DNA from: Candidatus Bathycorpusculum sp.
Lineage (GTDB): Archaea > Thermoproteota > Bathyarchaeia > Bathyarchaeales > Bathycorpusculaceae
Assembly: GCA_009779045.1 (NCBI GenBank)
Contig: WREZ01000081.1
Location: forward strand, 1-6,028
Direction of reading: 5' to 3'
DNA: 6,028 bases
The notes beneath the pieces were generated by a model that worked only from the letters and a program-made list of their open reading frames with translations, did no database searches and had not been told where the DNA came from. The position numbers and the translations under genes were made by a program. Below are positions 1-5,544 of the stretch, piece by piece (within the stretch, counting starts at the first letter, position 1; each line of letters opens with the position of its first letter).

Positions 1-1
1 A

Positions 2-265
2 AAAATCATAAACCAACAACCCACACACGGCTACCAAATCATGGTAAAAATCAACAAAACATACAACATACACCTCAACTTTGGAATAATATACAAAATC
101 CTATACAACCTAGAACAAGACAAACAAATCACAAGCACATGGGACACCACAAAAAGACAACCCCGCAAAACCTTCACCATAACACCCACAGGAAAAACTA
201 CACTAGAAACATACCAAACCACACTAAAAAACCTCTACACAACCCTAAACAACAACACAATATAA
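2..265 (+). CDS. PadR-family transcriptional regulator, 3' part only
   Basis: The reading frame is open from the left edge (first full codon at base 2) and ends with TAA at 263-265, giving 87 residues of the C-terminal part; the true start is outside the window. An ATG at 41 is internal, because the residues before it already belong to the domain. What can be seen is a PadR-type winged helix: HGYQI near the left edge, then GIIYKILYNLEQDKQI (recognition helix and start of the wing) and RKTFTITPTGK (wing strand, then start of the next helix), matching the family pattern HGYxI ... GxIYxxLxxLExxGxI ... RKxYxITxxG. PadR proteins are cytoplasmic dimeric DNA-binding regulators, often of stress or efflux genes; no target can be inferred here. 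Codon use is extreme: 84 of 88 codons end in A or C, and the two G-ending ones are forced Met and Trp. The tail is accordingly rich in Thr, Asn, Gln and Lys. Confidence 0.85.
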   Translation, partial: KIINQQPTHGYQIMVKINKTYNIHLNFGIIYKILYNLEQDKQITSTWDTTKRQPRKTFTITPTGKTTLETYQTTLKNLYTTLNNNTI

Positions 266-525
266 AACAACAATCAGCAAAAGAAGCTCATACAATACGA
301 CTATGGCAAATTATATCAATAAGTATGAAAGTAAAGTTAGACACTTTTATGTAATCCTTATCTTCATTGACAATAGACCCGTAGCACATCATTTTTTAAT
401 TTTTTAGAAAGAACAATAAATTCTTTTCAAACATTAAAGCAAATAGGTAGCGTAACCTTATATGTTTTTAAAGCAGCCATATGTACATTTACACCATCAA
501 TAAAAAATAAGAAGAAGGAAAAGTT
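266..525 (+). other. Intergenic region with the psmA promoter
   Basis: 260 bases between the PadR stop and psmA. The first ~100 bases keep the A/C-rich character of the upstream gene; the rest is more mixed. The only recognisable element is the promoter candidate near 457-464. A 34-codon ATG frame (303-407) lacks a Shine-Dalgarno sequence and resembles nothing I know, so I do not call it. No clear terminator follows the PadR gene, although T-rich stretches lie around 391-403. Confidence 0.5.
457..464 (+). promoter_or_regulatory. Candidate box A (TATA) of psmA
   Basis: CTTATATG followed by a T-run, about 62 bases before the psmA ATG. It would place transcription start near 485-490 and a leader of about 35-40 bases. 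It is the best TATA-like match in this gap. The call is by pattern only and the BRE is not convincing. Confidence 0.4.
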
Positions 526-1206
526 ATGTCAGCATTTGCAAAACCAGGATCATATGACTATAACGCAACAGTGTTCTCGCCAGATGGACGTCTATACCAA
601 GTTGAATACGCCTTAGAGATAGTTAACAGGGGAGCTACCATTTTAGGTATGAAATGTCCAGAAGGCATAGTATTAGCTTCAGAAGAAATAACAGACCTAC
701 TTGAAGAAACAACACATTCACAAAAAATTTTCCAAATAGACAACCATATTGGAGCCGCCATAGTAGGCTTAGGCTCAGACGCAAGAGTACTAATTCAAAA
801 AGCTAGAGAAGAAGCACAAATCAACAAACTAACATATGAAGAACCAGCTGATATAGAAACAATAACCAAAAAAAGCAGCAATACACAACAAATATACACC
901 CAAAACGCAGGCGGACGCCCATTCGGAGCCGCACTAATAATAGGCGGCGTAGACAAAACAGGACCCCGACTCTTCTGCACACACCAATGCGGCACATATA
1001 AAGCATATAAAGCAATCACACTAGGCGCAGGAAAAGAAACCGTACAAACACAACTAACAGAACAATACAAAGAAAACATGACCCTCAACGAAAGCATACA
1101 ATTAGCAACCACATGCCTCAAAAACTCAATGCAAACAAGACAAATCACAGCAAAAATAACAATCGCAACAATCCCAACAACAACAAAAACAATACAATAC
1201 ATATAA
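526..1206 (+). CDS. psmA: Proteasome alpha subunit, archaeal 20S core particle
   Basis: 226 residues. The alpha-type N-terminal signature is complete: TVFSPDGRLYQVEYA at residues 15-29, preceded by YDY at 10-12. The KIxxID segment keeps the pocket lysine (K67, equivalent to T. acidophilum K66) that binds HbYX tails of PAN and other activators. GLGSDARVL, AREEAQINKLTYEEP, YTQNAGGRPFGAALIIGGVD and KAITLGAGKE follow in the family order. Seven copies would form each outer ring of the cytosolic 20S core, gating entry to the beta-subunit chamber; alpha subunits are not catalytic. The ATG at 526 follows AAGGA (515-519) at a normal distance, and the N terminus matches the family. Oddities: the gate motif is YDY rather than the usual archaeal YDR; there is a one-residue deletion near residues 54-57; and at 226 residues it is shorter than the usual ~240, apparently lacking the last helix. 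From about codon 105 onward nearly all codons end in A or C. No psmB or PAN gene is in the window. Confidence 0.97.
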   Translation: MSAFAKPGSYDYNATVFSPDGRLYQVEYALEIVNRGATILGMKCPEGIVLASEEITDLLEETTHSQKIFQIDNHIGAAIVGLGSDARVLIQKAREEAQINKLTYEEPADIETITKKSSNTQQIYTQNAGGRPFGAALIIGGVDKTGPRLFCTHQCGTYKAYKAITLGAGKETVQTQLTEQYKENMTLNESIQLATTCLKNSMQTRQITAKITIATIPTTTKTIQYI

Positions 1207-1449
1207 ACAACACACAATAAAGAAACACAACCCTAAACAAAAAACAACCAAAAAATTCACCTCCACACCACTACTAACCCTTTATTCTCCAGCCTTATTT
1301 TCAACCACATAGACCATAAAGTTATTGACAAAACGTCAATTAGCACTTCTCAACTTAAACATTATTTTAACTCACACAAACAGAAAAAATAGACCATATT
1401 CACAGCAAAAACTAAAAAAAACAACAAAAAAATAGTAGTTAAAGTAAGA
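1207..1449. other. Convergent gap between psmA and tRNA-Ser
   Basis: 243 bases, strongly A/C-rich on the + strand, between the 3' ends of two convergent genes. No ORF or structured RNA is seen. The right end carries the tRNA terminator candidate. A ten-base sequence, ATAGACCATA, occurs at 1309 and 1389, which is within chance for this composition. Confidence 0.5.
1414..1432 (-). terminator. Poly-T terminator of tRNA-Ser
   Basis: Read on the minus strand there are two runs of seven T (1426-1432 and 1414-1420) separated by GTTGT, beginning 18 bases beyond the CCA end of the tRNA. Archaeal RNA polymerase terminates at such T-tracts without needing a hairpin. Position and strand fit the tRNA transcript. 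Confidence 0.65.
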
Positions 1450-1536
1450 TGGCGCGGGATGTGGGATTTGAACCCACGTGGCCTTTCGACCACAGACTTA
1501 GCAGGCCTGCCCCATACCAGGCTTGGGGAATCCCGC
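1450..1536 (-). tRNA. tRNA-Ser(GCU) with encoded CCA
   Basis: Folded by hand on the minus strand. Acceptor GCGGGAT (1536-1530) pairs with ATCCCGC (1460-1454), followed by discriminator G (1453) and encoded CCA (1452-1450). The D stem is CCC/GGG. The anticodon stem CAGGC/GTCTG (one G-U pair) encloses loop CTGCTAA, with anticodon GCU at 1502-1500. A long class II variable arm (1478-1493) has six pairs closed by a GAAA loop. The T arm is GTGGG-TTCAAAT-CCCAC. Anticodon, discriminator G and long variable arm all say serine, reading AGC and AGU codons. There is no intron. The gene stands alone and is convergent with psmA. Confidence 0.97.
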
Positions 1537-1540
1537 ACGC

Positions 1541-1569
1541 GCTAAACTGCATCCACAACTGGATTTAGC
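1541..1569 (-). repeat. Inverted repeat in the tRNA leader
   Basis: GCTAAA at 1541-1546 and TTTAGC at 1564-1569 are exact inverted copies, with a second short pairing (TCC with GGA) inside and an asymmetric bulge. It begins five bases before the 5' end of the mature tRNA, so a transcript from the proposed promoter would carry it in the leader that RNase P removes. Six-base inverted repeats also arise by chance. Confidence 0.35.
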
Positions 1570-1586
1570 CAATCATATTACTGTAG

Positions 1587-1602
1587 ATAAATTAAACCTT
1601 TC
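1587..1602 (-). promoter_or_regulatory. Candidate BRE and box A of tRNA-Ser
   Basis: On the minus strand it reads GAAAGG then TTTAATTTAT, a purine-rich BRE-like block directly before an AT-rich TATA-like box. Its centre lies about 55 bases before the mature tRNA 5' end, implying a leader of about 30 bases. The match is reasonable but unproven. Confidence 0.45.
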
Positions 1603-1912
1603 TGACAGATAAAGACAGTATATTTCACAGAACAACTAAAACATTAGGGTACCGTTATGGAAAAGACAAACTATGACTCTTTGTTAACCTTTAAAGGTCT
1701 TTAATTATTTAGCAGTAGTTAAACTGTTTGAGCTATCTACATATGTCTGTAGTAAAAGTTGTCAAGTCTTTTTGGACGGCTTTTATTTCAGATTTACTCT
1801 ACTAATTAGTAACTTACTATAACGCGTTTACCTATTGCAAATTACATAAGCAGTAGGTGCAGGTGTTGTTTGTTGTGCCCTTCTTTGTTCAGGACGAGTT
1901 TATGTGATAATG

Positions 1913-1920
1913 TATATAAG
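1913..1920 (+). promoter_or_regulatory. Candidate box A (TATATAAG) of the adhesin gene
   Basis: TATATAAG is the strongest archaeal TATA-box match in the window. It lies about 70 bases before the TTG start, giving a predicted transcription start near 1943 and a leader of about 40 bases, which would include the AGGTG ribosome binding site. Confidence 0.6.
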
Positions 1921-1970
1921 GCGTTTAATTTGTAAATATAGTATTGTGTGCGGTCACTTAACATGAGTAT

Positions 1971-1975
1971 AGGTG
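1971..1975 (+). promoter_or_regulatory. Shine-Dalgarno AGGTG favouring the TTG start
   Basis: AGGTG ends seven bases before TTG 1983. The alternative ATG at 2016 has no purine-rich sequence in front of it (it follows CACCTTTAC). This favours the unusual TTG start. An eight-codon frame (ATG 1963 to TGA 1986) spans this site and overlaps the TTG; it could be a translated leader or chance. Confidence 0.45.
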
Positions 1976-1982
1976 TGCTAAA

Positions 1983-3308
1983 TTGAAATCTAAGGTACAA
2001 TATCGTCACCTTTACATGGAAAAAAAATTGTTTTTTATTTCTTTAATATACATAACGCTGATGTTTTCTCTTTGTTTTGTTTCTTCCTTTGTTGTAGGTG
2101 ATACCACTAAAACAGTTGGTAATGAGGTTGAACTTGTAAATGCTGTTAATAATGCTGTAGAACCAACAAATATCGAATTTAACAACGATATTAAACTTAC
2201 ACAAACACTCACAATTTCAGCTAACAAAAACATTACCCTAACAAGCAACAGCGAAAAAGGTTTCTTCAAACTAATCGGCACATATAACGCAAGCACAATT
2301 ACTGTAAATGATGGCGGCATATTAACACTTAACGGCATCATTGTAACCCATAATGCAGACAACATGGGCCGAGGAGTAACTGTTAACTCTGGCGGTAAAC
2401 TCGTGTTATCTGATGGGGAAATTTCAGGCAATAACGCTACTATGGGAGGTGGCGTGTATGTATCTTATGGCACTTTTAACATGGTAGGTGGCACGATTAC
2501 TAACAACGTAGCAAGTACTGGTGTACAAATAGATTCTTCTCATGTAACAACACAACATGCAGGTTCTCTACACAACGCAGGCGGCAACGGTCCAAATACT
2601 GCAACAGGGACAGGCGGTGGCGTATACGTGGGTTATGATGGCTCTTTTAGCATGTTAGGTGGAATAATTACTAGCAATGTAGTTGATCTCGATGGTGGAG
2701 GTGTATATGTAGATGCTGCAGCCTCCTTTAGTATGTCTGGCAATGGTATTGTTACTAACAATAACGCTACCCGCCATGGGGGTGGTGTGTACGCAAATGT
2801 TGGGTCGTTTAAAATAGCAGGAAATGCAAGAGTTACTAATAACACAACTACTCACCGAGGTGGTGGTGTGCACATGAATTTTGGCTCGTTTAGCATGAGC
2901 GGTGGGATGATTAATAAAAACTCTGCTGGTACGGGTGGTGGTGTATACATGAGTTTGGGGTCGCTTAGCATTATGACAGGAGGCGAGATTTCCGGCAACA
3001 CCGCTAGAGGTGTCATGGAAGTCAGCGGAGGTGGCGGTGTATGCAACGAGGGCAACTTTGCTATTTATGGCGGAGTGATTACTAACAACACGGCCAATAA
3101 CTACGGTGGAGGGGTATACAATAACAAAGATTTTGAATTATTTGGCGAAGGAGAAGTCTATGATAATACAGCACAAAAAGGTAACAACGTATACAACTAC
3201 AACAACCTAGAAAGTTACATTGTACCGATAATTTCCATTGTGTTAGTCATTAGCATTACTGGAGGCTTATCAGTGGTATATTACAAAAAAAGAATAGCAA
3301 AAAAATAA
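1983..3308 (+). CDS. Adhesin-like surface protein with parallel beta-helix repeats and a C-terminal membrane anchor
   Basis: 441 residues from TTG 1983 (430 from ATG 2016). Residues 12-39 form a signal peptide: MEKK, a long hydrophobic stretch, then VSSFVVGD. Residues 40-130 resemble the usual entry to right-handed beta-helices (initial ELVNAVNNA, then alternating TLTISANKNITLTS-type strands). From residue 129 to about 400 run repeats of about 25-28 residues of the form GGGVYxxxGSFxMxGGxITNNxA, clear starts at residues 129, 155, 211, 238, 266, 293, 318, 350 and 375. Residues 412-434 are a membrane helix followed by KKRIAKK, so the body should be outside and the tail inside. Such repeats are widespread in surface proteins of gut Firmicutes and in adhesin-like proteins of gut methanogens; binding to cells or polymers is an inference, and no target or catalytic residues are seen. 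Possible horizontal origin; the gene appears monocistronic. Confidence 0.85.
   Translation: MKSKVQYRHLYMEKKLFFISLIYITLMFSLCFVSSFVVGDTTKTVGNEVELVNAVNNAVEPTNIEFNNDIKLTQTLTISANKNITLTSNSEKGFFKLIGTYNASTITVNDGGILTLNGIIVTHNADNMGRGVTVNSGGKLVLSDGEISGNNATMGGGVYVSYGTFNMVGGTITNNVASTGVQIDSSHVTTQHAGSLHNAGGNGPNTATGTGGGVYVGYDGSFSMLGGIITSNVVDLDGGGVYVDAAASFSMSGNGIVTNNNATRHGGGVYANVGSFKIAGNARVTNNTTTHRGGGVHMNFGSFSMSGGMINKNSAGTGGGVYMSLGSLSIMTGGEISGNTARGVMEVSGGGGVCNEGNFAIYGGVITNNTANNYGGGVYNNKDFELFGEGEVYDNTAQKGNNVYNYNNLESYIVPIISIVLVISITGGLSVVYYKKRIAKK
2367..3179 (+). repeat. Array of about ten diverged beta-helix coding repeats
   Basis: Repeat units begin at 2367, 2445, 2613, 2694, 2778, 2859, 2934, 3030 and 3105. 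Steps are 78, 168, 81, 84, 81, 75, 96 and 75 bases. The 168-base step is twice 84, so the stretch 2529-2612, which lacks the GGGVY motif, is probably one decayed unit. The units have diverged at the DNA level (different glycine codons, varied middle), so they are not recent duplications, though short shared blocks such as GGTGGTGT could still recombine. Confidence 0.75.
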
Positions 3309-3344
3309 ACCGTTAACATCAACAAATTTTCATGTTTACGACTA

Positions 3345-3359
3345 TTAAAATATTTTTAA
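3345..3359 (+). terminator. Possible terminator after the adhesin gene
   Basis: TTAAAA-TAT-TTTTAA is a short AT-only inverted repeat containing a T5 run, 37 bases after the adhesin stop. Archaeal termination on a T-tract is plausible, but the run is short and the region is AT-rich. Confidence 0.25.
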
Positions 3360-3373
3360 AAAACAGAGAATTT

Positions 3374-3390
3374 GAGGAGAAATTAATATA
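3374..3390 (+). promoter_or_regulatory. Candidate BRE and box A of the small membrane protein gene
   Basis: GAGGAGAAA (BRE-like, purine-rich) directly followed by TTAATATA. It lies about 55 bases before ATG 3441 and predicts transcription start near 3413. GAGGAG could instead be read as a ribosome binding site for a five-codon frame starting at 3391, but the promoter reading fits the downstream gene better. Confidence 0.4.
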
Positions 3391-3440
3391 ATGAAGTATA
3401 ATAAATAACATTAAGTCCACAGCAGACTGAGTTGATGTTA

Positions 3441-3638
3441 ATGAGTAAAGGATCAAAAGTGTTGGATATAGTGTTTCATCCTGCGGTTTTTGCTGTAGCG
3501 TTTTTAGCGTGTTTAGCATTGGCAATTATTAATCTTCTTTATAGTGTTTTACCGCATCCTTGGGGTATGCTGCTTTTGATACCTTTGGTAGCTTTTGGTT
3601 TTCTTGGTTACCTAGTTGACGAATGGCGATACAAATAA
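3441..3638 (+). CDS. Small two-helix membrane protein of unknown function
   Basis: 65 residues from ATG 3441. Other starts in the same frame are ATG 3435 and TTG 3432, which only add two or three residues. I chose 3441 because GAGTTGAT (3429-3436), one mismatch from an ideal Shine-Dalgarno, sits at the right distance and MSKGSKV is a natural N terminus. Two hydrophobic segments are visible, roughly residues 13-33 and 41-57, separated by the short turn SVLPHPWG; the C terminus VDEWRYK is charged. No cysteines suited to a cofactor, no signal cleavage site and no family I recognise. About 68% of codons end in T or G, unlike the A/C-rich genes at the left edge, which fits a real coding bias rather than chance. 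It may assist the iron-sulfur membrane protein downstream, but that rests on proximity alone. Confidence 0.7.
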   Translation: MSKGSKVLDIVFHPAVFAVAFLACLALAIINLLYSVLPHPWGMLLLIPLVAFGFLGYLVDEWRYK

Positions 3639-3737
3639 CAAATTATTCATACTTTTTAACTCATTATCAAAGTTCATAAACAAAACATAATACTATACAA
3701 TATTAGTGCAACAATTGCCATAAACTTTACAGTTAAG

Positions 3738-3781
3738 CATATATCAAAAATGTTTTAATACCATACGTTCGTTAATTAAAT
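3738..3781 (+). promoter_or_regulatory. Promoter region of the polyferredoxin gene
   Basis: Two TATA-like candidates: CATATATC (3738-3745), implying a leader of about 50 bases, and TTAATTAAAT (3772-3781), implying about 20. I cannot decide between them. Either supports separate transcription from the small gene upstream. The start codon is preceded by GGGAAAAG, a weak Shine-Dalgarno. Confidence 0.35.
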
Positions 3782-3819
3782 CTAATGTCTCAGTTTACAA
3801 CGAAAAATGGGAAAAGATT

Positions 3820-5544
3820 ATGCGTAGACTATCCCAATATGTTTCAGTATTTGCTGTACTCCTCATAGTTTTCACAGTTTTTAGTTTACTCTCAACAGGT
3901 GTTGCCGAGACTACAAATCCAAATCCAAACGTGCTTGACGAAGAACTTCTTCAAAAAATACTGTTCAGTACCGCAATAGATGCTAAACAGTTAGAGTCAG
4001 CACACATTCCAAATCCACAGACCACAGACACCTCCATTCCTCTACCTTGTCATGGACCTCATTTAATTTCAGACGTAGATAAAGCTGAAGTAGAAATCAA
4101 CCAAGTCGTAACGATAACTGGACATATTTATCCGCCAGAACAAAACGCTAGTGTTAGAATATGTTATATCCGACCCGACTACAGTTGGATAGATCAATAT
4201 GTACCTGCTGACCCTGAGACAGGTGAATTTATATCCACACAGGAGCTAGATATGGGTGGATACTGGAACATATTTCCTAGCCACGGACACATAAGCGATA
4301 GACTACACGTCATAGTAACGGATCCTTCAGGTGCCATAGGAGATCCTAGTGATTTTGTAATTCCATTTAAAGTAAACATAGCACTTGTGATAACTGCCAT
4401 AGCGTTAGTATGCCTTGGAGTTATAACAGCTGTAACTGGTTTTAAGAAAAGAAACCGCAGAATTAGTTCATTAAGAATTTGCATCCAAATCTTTCTTATA
4501 TGTATAATTTTTACCGGTATGTTTGTTGACCACCAAAACTTTCCTCGGCCCGTACGACAGATTGCCGTGCATGATTTCTTAGTGGGAACAAATGTTTTTG
4601 GTGTGGCTATGCCGGAAGGTTTTCCAGCACCCTTCCTTGCTTGTTATTATCCATGTGGACGAACAGTAACTTGCGCAATTTGGGATTTACAAGTGTATAT
4701 TTATCCTTTCCTAAATACTACTCGCGGTTGGGGTGTAGCATACACCACTCCAGGGGTAACGCGTTTAGCCATAGTTTTTGGCACCCTAATTATAGCGTCT
4801 CTTTTGTTGGGCAGGTTTTGGTGTGGTTGGGTATGTCCTTTTGGTTTATATCAAGATGCTTTAACTTACCTTAGAAAACGGTTAAAAATTAGGCATGTTA
4901 CTTTGCCTGACCGGTTTAGTAGACATTTTCATCAACTTAGTTATGTTGTGTTAGCGCTTATACTTATTATTAGCATTTTGTTTGCGTCGTATTCTATTAC
5001 AGGTACACAACTTGTTCCTGGAACAGAAGAGGGCGGGTTTATTTACACTTATTATGCTACGCCGTATTGTACTGTGTGTCCCATGAAGCCTCTGTGTCAG
5101 TTGATGCAGAATCAAGCAGGAGTGCTTCAGACACAGTGGATATTTAATGGCGTAGGCGATTTTTACCAGTTTGGATGGTATCTTACATCGGTTAACATGA
5201 TCATTTTGGGCATTGTTACTGTGGCCGCGTTTTTTATTAGGCGTATATGGTGTAGAATTTGCCCCTTGGGTGGTTTACTTGCATTGTTTAGTAGGTTTCC
5301 ACCGTTTAAGTGGGTTACAGCTGTGCGCTTAGATAAAAATGAGGAGAAATGTACTAAGTGTGGTATATGTAAACGGGTTTGTCCTATGGATGTTAAGGCG
5401 GTTTATGAGAATAAGGGTGGAGATGTTATGACTTCACAGTGTATTGGTTGTTTACGTTGTGTAGAGATGTGCCCGTATAAGGATGCATTGAAATTCAAGT
5501 TTGCTGGAAAAACTGTATGCAACTCTGGTTTGGGAACTAGATAG
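3820..5544 (+). CDS. NapH/NosR-like membrane 4Fe-4S protein with an N-terminal Ig-like domain
   Basis: 574 residues. In order: signal segment (about 7-28); a linker with CHGPH (C77); an Ig-like beta domain (about 85-180, containing VEINQVVTITGHI and LHVIVTDP); membrane helices near 185-208, 217-236, 313-334, 375-394 and 454-474; and the C-terminal ferredoxin domain. The NapH/NosR hallmark CGWVCPFGLYQD is at C335/C339; its partner is CRICPLGG at C478/C481. Two full CX2CX2CX3CP ferredoxin motifs lie at C511/514/517/521 and C541/544/547/551. Positive charges (KKRNRR, RKRLK, RRIW) put these clusters on the cytoplasmic side and the Ig domain outside. The family passes electrons between a quinone or soluble donor and an extracytoplasmic acceptor; the partner here is unknown. 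Extra cysteines C275/279/285 and C417/420/426 fall on the predicted outer face. Third positions become T/G-rich toward the 3' end (about 72% over the last 108 codons). An ORF overlaps the end in the +1 frame. Confidence 0.9.
   Translation: MRRLSQYVSVFAVLLIVFTVFSLLSTGVAETTNPNPNVLDEELLQKILFSTAIDAKQLESAHIPNPQTTDTSIPLPCHGPHLISDVDKAEVEINQVVTITGHIYPPEQNASVRICYIRPDYSWIDQYVPADPETGEFISTQELDMGGYWNIFPSHGHISDRLHVIVTDPSGAIGDPSDFVIPFKVNIALVITAIALVCLGVITAVTGFKKRNRRISSLRICIQIFLICIIFTGMFVDHQNFPRPVRQIAVHDFLVGTNVFGVAMPEGFPAPFLACYYPCGRTVTCAIWDLQVYIYPFLNTTRGWGVAYTTPGVTRLAIVFGTLIIASLLLGRFWCGWVCPFGLYQDALTYLRKRLKIRHVTLPDRFSRHFHQLSYVVLALILIISILFASYSITGTQLVPGTEEGGFIYTYYATPYCTVCPMKPLCQLMQNQAGVLQTQWIFNGVGDFYQFGWYLTSVNMIILGIVTVAAFFIRRIWCRICPLGGLLALFSRFPPFKWVTAVRLDKNEEKCTKCGICKRVCPMDVKAVYENKGGDVMTSQCIGCLRCVEMCPYKDALKFKFAGKTVCNSGLGTR

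Larger units (their letters stand above)
1537..1982. other. 446-base divergent gap between tRNA-Ser and the adhesin gene
   Basis: It holds the tRNA promoter on the minus strand at the left and the adhesin promoter on the plus strand at the right. Composition moves from mixed to T/G-rich from about 1740. A 15-codon frame (ATG 1657 to TAA 1704) has AGGGT seven bases upstream, but is too short to claim. CTACA/TGTAG around 1737-1752 is a weak five-base inverted repeat. Nothing else is recognised. Confidence 0.5.

Noticed and set aside
303..407. 34-codon ORF between PadR and psmA
   Set aside because: No ribosome binding site, low-complexity hydrophobic tail and no similarity I can name.
795..1217. 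140-residue ORF on the minus strand within psmA
   Set aside because: It is the complement of a certain gene; the Val/Cys/Leu-rich translation is what the A/C-rich psmA strand produces when read backwards.
1309..1398. Direct repeat ATAGACCATA at 1309 and 1389 as a possible array or binding site
   Set aside because: Only two ten-base copies; several such matches are expected by chance in a 6 kb AT-rich window, and no regular spacing continues.
1657..1704. 15-codon ORF with AGGGT upstream
   Set aside because: Too short, no recognisable product, and such frames are expected by chance in 446 bases.
1963..1986. Eight-codon frame from ATG 1963 as a gene
   Set aside because: Too short to call, with no Shine-Dalgarno of its own; mentioned only as a possible leader of the adhesin gene.
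2012..2431. 139-residue ORF on the minus strand within the adhesin gene
   Set aside because: It overlaps a signal peptide and beta-helix region that is clearly coded on the plus strand; stop-free by composition.
2445..3110. Repeats in the adhesin gene as a CRISPR array or tandem DNA repeat
   Set aside because: The periodicity is in-frame and protein-level, with diverged DNA and no constant repeat with variable spacers.
3391..3408. Five-codon frame MKYNK after GAGGAG
   Set aside because: The purine block and TTAATATA fit a BRE plus TATA box for the gene at 3441 better than a peptide gene.
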